Shown here in pieces: positions 34,510-46,558 of a stretch of 64,000 nucleotides of DNA. Each line of letters begins with the position of its first letter. Position 1 is the first letter of the stretch. The translations under genes and the position numbers were made by a program. The notes under the pieces were generated by a model that did no database searches, was not told the DNA's origin, and was given only the letters and a program-made list of their open reading frames with translations. The stretch is from Macrotis lagotis (lineage: Eukaryota; Chordata; Mammalia; Peramelemorphia; Peramelidae): NCBI RefSeq assembly GCF_037893015.1, contig NC_133663.1, positions 1,267,333 through 1,331,332 of the forward strand, written 5' to 3'.

Positions 34510-35035
34510 GAACCAGGCCCAAAAGGCAGCAGATGAAGCAGGACCAACTGGCACCCTTAGGCAGAGGGAGAGTGTGACTCCTGGCCCCAGCCTCAATGTG
34601 ATCATCCCCAAAGCATGACACCCCATGGAAGTCATGCCTGAAAAATGGTGGATGGGACAGAATCAACTGGTGCCCATAGGTCATGGGAGCTTGTGCCTCC
34701 TGGCCCCAACTCAATGGGACCATCCAAAATGTAAGTTAGAAAGATGAGATCCCATGGAAGCCATGCCTGAAAGATGGAGAATGAGACAGGACCAATTGGT
34801 GCCCCCAGGGGAGCATGTGCCTCCTGGTCCCAACCTCAGTGGTACTATCCACAAAGCATGAGACCCCATGGAAGTCATGCCTGAAAGACAGAGAATGAGA
34901 CAGGACCAATTGGTGCCTACAAACTTCCTGCCCCCAACCTCAATGTGACAATCCACAAAGCTGCACCACAGAAGCTGCACCTGAAAGATGGAGGATGGGT
35001 CTCAAGAGCATGTGCTTCCTGGTCCTAAGTTCAAA
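34510..35035 (-). repeat. Minisatellite, 115-130-bp unit, in ASPA intron 2
   Basis: Four units and a partial fifth share 'caggaccaattggtgcc', 'gtgcctcctggccccaac', 'ccatggaagtcatgcctga' and 'aagatggagaatgag' with substitutions. The 'ggacc/gaatc-aa' landmark recurs near 34543, 34662, 34791 and 34905, giving spacings of about 119, 129 and 114. The array begins about 45 bases from exon 3 on its upstream side. Confidence 0.85.
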
Positions 35036-36010
35036 GGAACATCCTTGTCTGGCCAATGGATCAACCTCAGACACTGTTAGGACTTTATCAGTGGAACGTG
35101 AGAAACAATAACAAACCACTGGCTTTGCTGCTGCTCCCTAAGGACCAAAGAGCTTTTCACTGGACCAGTAGATGAACCTTCCCTCTAGGTCATATCCTCC
35201 ATTAGACTGTGAGCTTCTCCCATTTGCATCTGCAAGGCTCGGCACATGGTATCAACAAATACTTCATTCTTTCATTCTCATGAGTATAGAACTCATCTTC
35301 TTCCCCATCCCCCCATCTTCCCTAGCACTGTTGAGGTGATTCCCACCCTCTTACTCCCTCAGGCTCCCAACCTAGGATTCATCCCGGTCTCCTGGCTATC
35401 TCAGCCCCAGATCCAATATGGTGCCAATATGGTGCTTCGATTTTACCTCTGCACCAATTCCCCGCCTCCTCTGCTCTGACCCTGTCCCCACCCTGAGGCA
35501 GGCCTTCTCTACCCCACACAACCTCTCATTTTGTCAGCAATAGACCATTCTCCTCCTCGGTCCTATGTCTGCAAAGGTCCATGATCACTGTGCCTGTCAA
35601 GGTCAGAGCAATAACAACCAAGTGCAAGCTTCTTAGAAGGCATGGCAGCTAGAGGGTAGGGCCTGGCTCCCTGACCATCCTGGGACCTGGGGAGCTGGGG
35701 TACAATCATAAGATCACAGGAGACTCAACACAGGACTGCAAGCACACACAAGGGGCTCCCCACCCCAGCAAGGTTGTCATATACAAGATCCAGATGCGAG
35801 GGAGGAGATGGCCCAACTGTTCATACAGACAGACCAAGGGGGTGAAAAGTAGCCCCTGTGGAGGTGATGGAGTATACTGGGACAGCCAGACTACTGACTC
35901 AGCAAGAACCAGATCACCCCACCAGTTAGTCCCACCGAATCATGAAGGGACAGATGTTTTAAAATCTCAGATATTAAATGGAACTCTAAAATGGATACCT
36001 TGAAAGTTAC
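35036..36010. other. ASPA intron 2 remainder: L2-like text
   Basis: About 35250-35560 ('aacctaggattcatcccggtctcc', 'atatggtgcc') matches text at 43320-43400 and is probably L2. Nothing else is recognised. Confidence 0.45.
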
Positions 36011-36206
36011 CTTAATGTAATGAAACATCTGGATTAACAAGTCATCCTTGGATGACTCCAGAATGAGAGTGGAGCCCATGTTTGCTGTGGTGTTATGAAG
36101 GTCGAGAATCACATCGTAGGCCTCTTCACTCCCTTTTGGGCCAAACAAATGATGGATTTCCTGAGCCCTTCTGACTTCATAAGGAGAGTCCTCCTTCATT
36201 TCATTG
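36011..36206 (-). CDS. ASPA: ASPA exon 2
   Basis: Minus-strand acceptor 'cttctgctcacag', donor 'gtaact'. After a split Ser, 65 codons encode [40 protein letters not shown] and [11 protein letters not shown], ending MFHYIK. His116, a zinc ligand, lies in LDLHNTT. Confidence 0.98.
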
Positions 36207-39200
36207 CTGTGAGCAGAAGAGGGAAGGCGGTGGTCAAACCTGACCCAGAAATCAATCCTCTCCAGGACTCTCCCCCCCCTACCCTTCAGTGGCTTGGAGG
36301 GGGTCTGGGATCTTAGAAAGCAGGGCCACAAGTGGTGAGTGCAGAGAGACCTCCAGGTGAGGAGGACATCATGCTGGGATGGGGAGAATGAATGATCCAT
36401 GGGGACTGAGGAAGAAGAGCCCTGGACCTCATGGATCCTGGAAGCATCCCCTCCCCCTTGGTCCTGGACCATGTGTGTGTCCCTGCTCTCGAGGATGGCA
36501 TTCAAGCCTTTCACCAAATGGCTCCTCCTCCCCAAGCTGTGCCCTATTCTCCAGATAAATAGGACAATGCTTCCCGAGCATGCCCTCTGTCCCTTGGCTT
36601 ACACAATGCCCTACAGTCCCTACCCTGCCTACCCTCACTTCCTCCCTTTTGACCAGCTAACTAGCCCTCATGCTCTAAGGCCAAAGGAGAAAACCCCAGT
36701 AGGCTGGAGTTTCCGCAATCCCACTCCCCAACCTTCCCCAGTTGAGAACTCTAAATCCAAAGCTTTTGGGGTTACTTTGCCATGCATCCCTTTGCTTATC
36801 GATTATATTTATCTGGGTCACCATTATGGTCCCTTCCTTGATGGCAAGTTTTCTGAAGGCAGGGATTGGAAGTTTTCATTTTGGACTACCCCCCCCCACT
36901 TCAGCCAGGTGTACTGAATACTGAATTTCATAAATGTGTGTTAATAAATAAATGAATAGATGGATGATTCATTCAGACAAGGAAGTGAGGAATCTATCTA
37001 TGGGACCAGAAAAGTTGTATTTCTCATTCACTCACTCAAGGCTTTGGGGTCAGAAATGGGAAAGATCTTGCATGTTAATGGAGAAGGTGCTGCGGAAGGG
37101 CCCCTGGGGGGAGGAGCAGGCAGGAGGCTCAGAAAGATATCATCTAGAAGGGGCTTCCTAGAGCTGGCAGGTTGGGGCCCCAGAAGGGTCCCTAGCAGGG
37201 ACCTCATGAGCTCCCCCCAGGGACTTGGATCATGTAGCACAAGAACATGAACTCTACAAAAGGAGAGCTACTGAGAAGTATAGCAAAAATACCCTGTCAC
37301 CCCTGAGGAGGAGACATCATCTGCTGAATGAAGGCAGCAGAACTAAGAGGACACTGTACACATTAACAACATTGTGAGTTGCTGGGTGCAGCTCCTCTGT
37401 GCAGCTCAGAGCTAGGTCAACCCTGGGAGACCCATTATAGACCATGCCATCCACATCCAGATGAAGACAAAAACAAACACACTACAGAATCAGAATAAAC
37501 ACTATCTTCACTTTTCCAAAATTGCTCTTATGTTTCTCCTTCCTATCCTTTGGTTTTCCTTCTTTTCCTTTAGTTCTAAGTCCTCATGAACAAAATGACT
37601 AATATGTAAACTTGTTAAACAAAACCGTCCATGCACAATGTTCACCAGACAGTTCACCCATTGAAGGGAAGGGATGGGAAAGGAGGGTGGAAGAAAATTG
37701 TGTAACATAATTATGCATGTGAATAAATGTTGGAAAACTTTTGTAACATGTAATTGGAAAAATTAAATAAAATGTCAATTAAAAAAAGAAGAGGAGCCAT
37801 CATTCCTCCATAAAGACATGTGATTTACTGATTGTCCCAAGTCCCTCTTGCTCCTACAATTGAGCCCTGGGTGATTCCTGAAGTTGACTTGCCTGAAGGT
37901 CTTTCCACTGCTATCAGCCACTGCTATTCCAGGGACTTTTCTCTTCCATAGGCCTTCTCTAGGTTTTCCCTTAGTCAAAGGGAAAGGCATATTGCTCACC
38001 ACCCCTTCTTCCTCCCGGAATCCCTCTCCAGGGCTCCACCACTAAGGTGACCTGCCCCTGGAATGCCAGACCACTGGGAAGGTGAGAGATAAGGAGGCCT
38101 TGAACCTAGAAGATTTGGGGAGGGATCAGCTGTTCTGTATGGAGCCAGATAGAGGGAAAAGGTGAGGAAGAGTCAACCCAGATTGGGACCCAGGAGATCA
38201 ACAGGATGGGGGAGCTGTGGGCAGTCACAGGCAAGTCAGAAAGAGGGCAGGACCTAAGAGATATGGTTCTGTTCAGGTAGGCTGAGTTAGATGCCTCTAA
38301 GACAGTCAGTGAGAAATGTCCCATTGGCAGCTGGTGAGTTGTCTGCAGAGAGATGGTCTTTGGACCCACTGGAGTTAATGATGTTGACCACCCCAATGAG
38401 AGCTGCCCTGTAAGGGCTGACTGCTCTTAAGACTTTTCAGTCATTCTCTCACTTGACACTCCCAGGAACCCCGGCAGATAAGGGCTATTTTCATACTCAT
38501 TTTAGCCATGAGGAAACTGAAGCAGACAGAGGTTCAGTGTCTAAGGCTGAATTTGAAGTTGGGGCTTCCCGACTCCAGCTCCAGAGGGCTGTCCCATATG
38601 TCAGCTATGAAAGAGTGCAGAGAGGGGAGAGGACCCCACACAGAGACTGGACAGCTACCCCATTTAGTGGGCACGACCTGGATGAAGATGCGTCAGAGGT
38701 ACCAAGAATGAGGCTTCAGGTAGGGAGAAGAACTGGCAAGAGCTGGGTCATAAAACTCCAGAGAAGAATAAATGGAAGCTAGTCACCTGCTTATCATGTG
38801 CCAGTGCAAAGTGGAACTGGGGGAACCAGCTGAAGGGGGGACACCCACCCTGGGGGGAGATGCTGACACATAGGGAGAAGAGAAAGGCAGCAGGCCTAGG
38901 GAAGCCAGGGGTGGGTGAGGGCCACCTGGGAGGGCCAGCTTGGAGCCTCTGGCCCCACCTCGGACCTTGAAGAATTCCTTTGTGTCTCTCATGCTCACGG
39001 AACCATAAATCAGCTGTGATTTATGATCAACCTGCCTCCATTCCTGAAAATCTATCTCAAATCCATTGACCTCATGTTAAGACTCCAAGAACAGGCCAGG
39101 CCTGGAATGGGAATCAGAAAGAGCCCCTGCCCTGAAGAAGCTTCCATGGGTCTGGGGGCTGGAGGTGGGTCAGGGTGTAAGTAGTGTAGCTCACACCAGA

Positions 39201-40278
39201 GAGGTAGAGGACAAAGACCTTGGGAGGTGGAAGGGGGAAGCTTGTGGAGGGGCAGGTTGGGAGGGAAAGCATTCCAGGTATGGGGGGAGGGGGGAATTGG
39301 GGTGGAGATACTCCTCCAAGGCCAGGCAGGGCATCCTCTGCTGCTCAGGCTGGGGGAGCGGGGAGAACTCCAGGGGTCTCTGTCCTTCCTGCTGGGAAGA
39401 ACCCATCTGGACTCATGCTGCTTAATCCAGGCTAGGGATGGACACAGGTGCAGCCTGGTCCCAGCACATCGGTGACAGAGGCGATGCAGGACACTGGTGA
39501 AGGGGGCAGGGTCCCTTAAGTGGAAGCAAAGGTTAACAAGGTGGGTGGCCTGCTCTCTTGAGCAGTGAGAGCCCACCACCCTTCCCAGGTGGTCTCTGGG
39601 CTGCATAGTCCCTTAAGAGTGAGTCCAGCTGCCAACTCTTCCAATGTAGACAGTGTGGCCCAAGTGTCCACCCCCAGACTCTCCCCAAAGGAAGGACAGA
39701 GATCCCAGGAGATCACCATCCTGCTTCACTGATACCTAGACATAAGAATCCACTTGCAAAACAAGATTCTCAAATGAGTTTCTAAACAAACAAAAAACCC
39801 CACAAGGTTTAAGCAATGGCCAGTCACAATTCCAGAGAATTCATGATGGATCGTACTGGTCACCTCTTCCTGCCAGAGATGGTGGACTCAGGGGGAAGAA
39901 CAAGGCATATTTTATGGACATGGCCAATGTGGGAATTTGTATTGTTTGACTCAGCATATCTGTTACAAAAGTTTTGCTTTTCTTTTTTTGGAATAGAGAA
40001 AAACTGTGGTTTTTGTTCAGTGAAAACATTTTTTAAAGATTCAGTTATAAAAAGAGGAACATCTGTGAGATTATGAATCAGATCAACATTGATTCCAACA
40101 ACATCTAGCTTGGCACTTTCCAAAGTTCACGAAACCCTCTGGTTGATTATGAACAAGTGAAATTCCTTGGGGTGTGTGATTGGTCAAAGGCCGGGAAGCA
40201 GCTGACAGCATCCAAGGAAGGGCAACCAGAGCAGGTAGGGCTGTCCCCCTCCCCCCCTCCAGCCCCCACACAACTTAC
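36207..40278. other. ASPA intron 1, 4.1 kb
   Basis: It contains an L1 3' end (37310-37790, separate entry), a diverged repeat of unknown class at about 38090-38400, and an antisense MIR-like piece at about 38445-38580. The rest, including 38600-40270, shows nothing recognised. Confidence 0.55.
37310..37790 (+). repeat. L1 3' end with poly(A), sense
   Basis: It carries 'ggacactgtacacattaacaac', 'atgactaatatgtaaac', 'catgtaattggaaaaattaa' and ends 'ataaaatgtcaattaaaaaaag'. This is the marsupial L1 3' UTR; the 5' part is absent. Confidence 0.8.
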
Positions 40279-40514
40279 CTTAGATGAGCAGGGTCAAAGA
40301 CTCGGTTCAAGTCACAGTCGATGTACCGGCACCCCTTCTGCACCGCCTGGGGATTGGTGATAAAAGGCTTCACTTGTACTCCTGCCCTCTGCACTTCGGC
40401 TCCGTCTTCCTCCCAGTGTTTCACGAGTAGCACCCCAGAGAGCTCATTCCCGTGGGTGCCCCCAAAGATTGCCACCTTCCTCAGGGGGGTCTTGGCTCCA
40501 AGGAGGGAGGCCAT
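40279..40514 (-). CDS. ASPA: ASPA exon 1 (start codon)
   Basis: ATG at 40514-40512 in context 'gggagaATGG' (A at -3, G at +4). It encodes [34 protein letters not shown] and [15 protein letters not shown], then two bases; donor 'gtaagt'. His21 and Glu24 lie in GGTHGNE. Arg63, Asn70 and Arg71 lie in [10 protein letters not shown]. The first ten residues differ from human MTSCHIAEEH but have the same length. Confidence 0.98.
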
Positions 40515-43500
40515 TCTCCCAAGCTCTCCTCACCAGTTCTGCCAACCCAAAGAGAAGATTCCCAGTCACTGGGCCAGGCCACCAGAAGGGGCTTCTAGGG
40601 CTCCCACGATGGCCTGGACAAAGTTCCTCCAGGGAATCTCGTCCTGTCTGGCCTGGCCCAGGCTGAGCTGGCGACACTCCCTCCTCTTGCCCTCCGCCCT
40701 TAGTGACCATATTTGGAGCCTAAGAGGCAAATGGCAACTCAAGATACTGTCTTTGGTCAGACTTCTGACTCCCTCAGATGGTCAACAGCCCTCAGTACAC
40801 TCTGCAGAGCCAGGGCCTCAACCAAGACCAGAACTGCCGGACCCCAGCTGCCAGAATGCTGGCTCCTCTTCCCCTACCTCCACTGGTCTTCACCCCTCTC
40901 TTCTGAACGCTTAGCACCTGTGCCACCTTCTGCCCAATTGAGCTCCACAATCTAGCATCTCAAGTGGCTATTTCCCACTAAAGGACAGAAGGGTGGTTGG
41001 AGTGAGTGGACTCCTACTGGCACACCCTGGGCAGGCACACTCCAGGTGTCACGGTAGGCAGGGCCTCCTCAGATGCTAACTGATGAAGTAATTTATTCAC
41101 TGATTGAACGAGGACTTAATTACCTTCGACTTCAAGTCTCTTTTAAGAGACATTTTTATGAATTTGCAGATTGAATTAAAATTCTTTGAATCTTTTCCTA
41201 CTTTTTGTTAGGTGACCAGTAATGATGGGATCCCCAGGAGCTGATCAGCAAAGTCTACCACCCACAGACTGCTGAGGTCCTCCAGAGTCCATGTCCAACC
41301 AGAGGCCACCTGCCAGAGTCTTTTCCAAACCAGAGGAAAACATGTTGGGGAAACATTCCACAGGATAAGTAAAAAGGACACAGAGAGTTTGCGACTTTTG
41401 GTAGAGACTGGTGCCACTGATCTTGTCCAGTACCTCAATTAATAAACAGGGGAACAGGGAACTGGAGCAACTGACGCCCATAGTGCCAGGGACCAAGCCG
41501 GGATCTGAACTCAGGTCCTCCAATGGGATCAGAACAGAGGACATTTTCTCATCAGGTCCCCATACCTGAGACCCTTTCCCCTCACACTTCACAGATAGAG
41601 AAGTGGAAGCAGACAGAAGGGCTCTTCCGGGAGATTTCTCTGGAGATAGACAGGTCCGGTCTGAGACATGACAGTGACAAGCTCCTACTTCAGCTGGCTG
41701 CTAATGGTAGTAGAAGGTTCCACACCCATCATCTCACTTCTTCAGCATAGCAACATTGGAAAGTAGGTGACAATTTACAGATGAGGACACTGAGGCCTTT
41801 TCTAATCTCCTGACTCCTGGTAGGATCCTGAAGCCTCTGCCCAGTCTGGCTGAGATGAGCCTCTTCAGTCCTCTAGAAGGACTCCAAGTTTCAGAGAAGG
41901 GTCTGATTCCACAGGAGAGTTTCTTGGTAGCACTACAGAGAGCTCAGGTCCAATTTGAGTCAGCCCTGTGAGGGCAGTGACTATATATTCATCAGAGGGC
42001 CTTACAGGGAGTTGGCACTCACTGGATTATTGACTTGTCCAGGGTCACACGGGAAGTAAGTCTGAAGCAGGACTTGGACCCAGATCTTCCTGCCTCTTCA
42101 AGTCTACCCCTGTCTCCCTGGACTGCTCAAAGGGTGAATGACCAGAGGCAGGAGCCCTCACTGGAAGGTGAGATTTAGTCTCAGGTCTTTTAAGGATACT
42201 TCCATCCCTGGAATCTCAAGCAAACCTGCTCAAAGGGTGCTGTTCACTCCTGTCCTGGGCCGTGTGGCCTTGGAGACAAAGACTGCTCTCTGACAAGAGT
42301 TATACAGGCTCCCCTCCCTCCCTTCCCCATTGCTCCAGACACTGTTTCTTTCTTCCTTTTCTTCCCGCCTTCTAAAATCTCTCTGGATAGACAAAATTCT
42401 TCCCTGTACCCCAAAGGGATTTGCACTCGAGACCCAAGCTAAGCCATCCCCTCCTCTGACATCTAGCCCAATCCCCTTCCATTAAGCACCTCAGCCCAGC
42501 TGGAGGGCAGTCAGCTTTCCAGGAGAGTTGTCCGCAGCCATGCTGACCCTGGCTCACAGCGGTCCTCCTTCCTGAAGCGATGGGCTCCGGGACCCTCCTC
42601 AGCTCAGCCCAGCTCAGCCTGAGCTCTGCTCAGGGGCCCTCTGCTCCAGCCTGGCAGGAAGGCAAACAGCTCGGCCACCTGGGTTGCCTCAAGCCCACTT
42701 GGATCAAGTTTCCCTCTTGGTGAGCGAGAAGGAACTTGGAGGGAGAAGAGGGCCTGGCTCTCCAGTGCCGGCCTCTGCTTGCCCTTTGAATGTGGCTGGT
42801 TTGGTTTCCCAAGAGAGCAGAGGGAATTTCCAAACATGGACTGAGGGCTGGAGCGGGAGGTCTCTCCTGCCCTTGGACCAAGCCAACTTCCGAAAGAGGT
42901 TAACTCCCTGCTCCCCAGGCCCCACTCCATCCAGGGCTTACCCAAACTGGGCAGACGTGGAGGAGCTGCCATGGAGGGAGAAGCAGGCCTGGGGAAACAG
43001 CGAGGCCCCTGTTAGAATGCCCACCCTTGGCAGCTGACCCTTGCTGAGGGAGAGTTGGGGGTGGGGTGGGGGCAGGGAACTGAATGAGCTCCTACTGAAT
43101 GCATGCTCCTGCAGATACAGTGGCCATTTCTACCCTGAGGATTCTCAAATCCCCACTTTCTGCCCCAATTTCTCTGCAGGCTTCTAGTCTTCAGTCACTG
43201 TCCACAGTCCATCAGTGCCCTCATCTAAACATAACCAAAATGCATCCCATTGACGTTCCCCCAAACACTCCCTAGCTCCCACCTTCCCTATTACAGTAGA
43301 GGACTACAGTCCCTCCCTGCTCCCTCAGGTTCCCAACCTAAGAGCCATCCTGGACTCCTAACCCCACCTCCCCCCCATCTAATATGGTGCCAAGGTTCCG
43401 CAATTTCCCCCCCAGTAGCCCCCTTGTCTCCTGGTACAGACCTTCATTGCCCATAGTTGGACTGTTGCAGCTGCTGCTGTGGGGACTGGGGGATTGGGGG

Positions 43501-44847
43501 GCAGGCGCCTGCCCCAAGTCTCTCCCCCTTCCGGTCCATTCTCCATGTCTTGCACCACCCCTCCACTCCTCCATCCCTATTTCCTTCATGATTATAATAT
43601 ATAAGATTCTGTCTTTGGCATTCAAAGCCCTTTTTTCTCTTCCCAGGGCTCTTGCACCTTCCTCCCCATGACGCATTCTTCCATCCAGTGACCCCAGCCC
43701 GGTCCACCTCTCAGCTTTGAGCATTCTCTCTGGCCATTCCCCAGGCCTGGAATGATCTCCTTCCTCTGACCATTGACCTCCCTGGTTTCCTTCAAACCCT
43801 AATTAGAATCCCTCTTCTCCAGGAATCTTTCTCTACCACCTCTTCATTCCAGGGCCTTCCCCTGGCAGTTATTTTCTATTCCTCTCTTATGTAGCTTGCT
43901 TGTACATATCTGCTCACATGTTGTCTCTCCCGTCAGATTGTAAGTTCTTAGAGGGCAGGGATGGGCTTTTGCCTCTTTTTGCATCCCTAGCCCTTGGCAC
44001 AGGGCCTATGTGGAGCATGTTAATGAATGTTGACTAACTGACTGATGTCAGCTCTCTGAGCTCCAGTTTCTTCTGTGGTAAAATAAGGGAGCTGGATTCT
44101 GAGAGACTTAAGGCCCCTTTACCTCTAGATCCAGAAGTTTGGAATCATTTGACATCACTTATTCATTCCTAGTCATTCCCAGCTCTGTGTCATCCCCCTG
44201 TCGGCAACCCATGCCCAGGCCAGGAGGACACTGGCCCCCTGGGTATGCATGCCCCGCTCTTCTGGGTCTCAGCGTCGGCTGAGTTTCCCTTGAAATCCTA
44301 GGGTTTGGGTTTCTCAGACCCCTCAGGTCCTGCTTTGGGTGAGGGTGAGGCCAACCCACTGAGTCAGCTCTAGTCAGGGCTTGGGGACAGTGGGGAGGAG
44401 TCCCCCCATTGTCCTTTCTTTTGAATTGAATTCTTGTGCAAAGACAAAACATGTCCACGTCCCTCACCCAGACAGCCCTTAGGGAGAGCTGGGGAGCAAA
44501 GGGGTCCCTGCTGCCCCCTCCCCGGGCCTCTGGCTGCCCAGCTTTCTCCTGCCTGGCTCCCTGGCACATTCAGGGCAGGGTCGGCCCAGAGGGGGCTCCT
44601 GGGGATGAATGCTCACGCTTCTTGGAGAACTCAGGCCGCAAAGGTCTCCTATTCAAAATGGAGCTGAAAAGCTTTTATTGATTCCTTTTGTTTCTCCGGC
44701 ACATTAAGCTCTGGCCCAGACTGAGCCTGGATGAAGGCCGGGCTCTGCCTCCAGGGAGCTTACAGTCTGAGGAGCCGAGTGGGGACCAGCCGGTCCGGGA
44801 AGAGCTGCAGAGGCCGGGCTCCGGGCCTGGAGGAGGGTCAGAGCTGA
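40515..44847. other. Divergent intergenic region, ASPA side
   Basis: The ASPA promoter must lie near 40515-41000, but I see no clear TATA box or CpG island there. About 43180-44045 is L2 and 44040-44130 is MIR-like. The stretch 41000-43170 shows nothing I can assign beyond short MIR-like scraps (for example 41770-41810 and 42040-42090). Confidence 0.5.
43180..44045 (+). repeat. L2 LINE 3' region, long copy
   Basis: Phrases in sense order: 'ccctcaggttcccaacctaagagcc', 'tctttggcattcaaagccc', 'ccaggcctggaatgatctcc', 'gattgtaagttcttagaggg' and 'cccttggcacagggcctatg'. It ends 'gaatgttgactaactgactga'. Confidence 0.75.
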
Positions 44848-45493
44848 GGGGGGCCGGGGCCACCGGGCCGGCCTGGGGGGCCGGGGCCACAGGACCGTCC
44901 GGGGGGGGCCGGGGTCACAGGACCGTCCGGGGGGGCCGGGGTCACAGGACCGTCCGGGGGGGGCCGGGGCCACAGGACCGTCCGGGGGGGCCGGGGTCAC
45001 AGTACCGTCCGGGGGGGCCGGGGCCACCGGGCCGGCCGGGGGGGCCGGGGTCACAGGACTGTCCGGGGGGGCCGGGGTCACAGTACTGTTCGGGGGGGGG
45101 CCGGGGTCACAGGACCGTCCGGGGGGGGCCGGGGTCACAGGACCGTCCGGGGGGGCCGGGGTCACCGGGACCGTCCGGGGGGGGCCGGGGCCACAGGACC
45201 GTCCGGGGGGGCCGGGGTCACAATACCGTCCGGGGGGGCCGGGGCCACCGGGCCGGCCGGGGGGGGCCGGGGTCACAGGACTGTCCGGGGGGGCCGGGGT
45301 CACAGTACTGTTCGGGGGGGCCGGGGCCACCAGGCCGGCCTGGGGGGCCGGGGTCACCGGGCCGGCCTGGGGGGCCGGGGTCACAGGACCGTCCGGGGGG
45401 GCCGGGGCCACAGGACCGTCCGGGGGGGGGGCCGGGGTCACCGGGCCGGCCTGGGGGGGCCGGGGCCACAGGACCGTCCGGGGGAGCCGGGCG
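44848..45493 (+). repeat. GC-rich minisatellite, about 23 units of about 28 bp
   Basis: The unit has the pattern GGGGGGCCGGGGtCACAGGACCGTCC, with variants in two positions: 'gtcacagg/gccaccggg' and 'accgtcc/actgttc/gccggcc'. I count 23 units by the 'ccggggYcac' landmark. The variant order at about 44990-45100 recurs at about 45215-45315, a second level of repetition. It ends about 460 bases before the SPATA22 start codon. Its long open frames on both strands (PGGPG-type) are a by-product of the repeat. Confidence 0.93.
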
Positions 45494-45950
45494 GTCCTGG
45501 GCACATTCCGGCCCTGGGCACATTCCGGCCCCGCCCTTGCCCAGCTGGCCCGGGCGCCCGGAGGCTCAGGCCGGTCCCCAGGGCCTTCCCGGGCCGGGCC
45601 GCGGGCGCCCCCTGCTGACGCCAGTTACCTTGGCTCCACTCATCGCTCCCCGTGCAGGGGAGGCTTCCGGGGGCGGGCTTTAGCGGGACCTGGGGGAGGG
45701 AGAAGGGTGGGGCCGGGGCGGGGCCTCTTGAGCGACAGGTGAGAGGTACAGTCGGATTGGAAGAGGCGGGAGAGGGGCGGGGCGAGCCGGGAGAAGCGAC
45801 GGAAAGGCGGGGCGCGCGCAGCCGTGTGCGCAGGCGCGGGGGCGCCGCCTGTCGGCCCTCGCAGTGGGTCGCGCTCGGCGGTCCGGGAGGGAGGCTCCGC
45901 GTCCCGAAGGGGCCGGCGGTGGCGCCGACGGCTGGGAGAGCGCCGCCGCC

Positions 45951-45993
45951 ATGAAGAAGAGCGCGCCGGGCGGCCCGCCCCGCCTGACCGCAG
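45951..45993 (+). CDS. SPATA22: SPATA22 exon 1 (start codon)
   Basis: ATG in strong context GCCGCCGCCATGA. It encodes MKKSAPGGPPRLTA plus one base; donor 'gtacga'. Human starts MKRSLNENSARSTAG, so the ends agree and the middle has moved to Gly and Pro, in line with the extreme GC of the island. Confidence 0.88.
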
Positions 45994-46558
45994 GTACGAC
46001 GCGCCTGTGCCCGAGCCGCCTGGCCTCCGCGGGCCCCGAGGCCCCGCCCCTGGGCGGGCTCCAGCAGGGGCCGTCCTGAGCGCCTGCGCTGCGCCTGCGC
46101 CCCGGGCCCCCGCTCTGCGCCTGCGCCCCGGGCCCCCGCTCTGCGCCTGCGCCGCGGCGGCTCTGCGCCCGCGCCCGCGCCCCTGCCGCCCCTCCGCCCC
46201 TCCGCATCCCGGGTTTCCCGCCTCCTGTGGCCTCCAGGACCCCGCCAGGCCGGCCTCGCCCTGTGAAGCCCGTTGGGGCGGCCCGCGAGGCTCGCCCGGG
46301 AGCCGAGGACCCTGCGGTGTGGCCCCTTCCGCCCTGGGGGCGGCACTGCCCTAGCTTCTCCCTGCCAGGGCTCGGCCCGCTCCTCAGAGCCCCCCAGGGT
46401 CCGCCCTCCACCCCGGGGCTCCCCTCCTTTCCTCCCACTGCGTGATGCCCGGGCCGTGTGCCCGCTCTGCCCCCGCGGAGGCCCGAGGAGGGCGGCAGGG
46501 GAGAGCCCAGCGGGGCCCTTGGGGTGGCTGACGGGCCTCCCCCGCGCTGTCCCCGCAG

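Larger units (their letters stand above)
25898..40514 (-). other. ASPA: ASPA gene (aspartoacylase), complete coding region
   Basis: ASPA hydrolyses N-acetyl-L-aspartate to acetate and aspartate, chiefly in oligodendrocytes; loss in humans causes Canavan disease (established). It is a zinc enzyme of the carboxypeptidase-like AstE/AspA family. Six exons with GT/AG borders join in frame to 313 codons, the human length. Zinc ligands His21, Glu24 and His116 are present, as are Arg63, Asn70, Arg71, Tyr164, Arg168, Glu178 and Tyr288, each at its human number. The N-terminal ten residues and the C-terminal tail (LNSSSP, against IRCCLH in human) are the divergent parts. The start codon at 40514 has A at -3 and G at +4. 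Convergent with TRPV3, divergent from SPATA22. Confidence 0.98.

Noticed and set aside
35891-36535. Open frame of 214 codons on the minus strand as one gene product
   Set aside because: Only its middle part (36011-36206) is real: it is ASPA exon 2 with exact splice sites. The two ends are intron read-through.
44688-45683. Open frame of 331 codons (plus strand) and one of 266 codons (minus strand, 44704-45504) with collagen-like PGGPG or PAPPDGP repeats
   Set aside because: Both are direct readings of the 28-bp minisatellite. The repeat has no stop codon in several frames, there is no conserved domain, and the unit length simply sets the peptide period.
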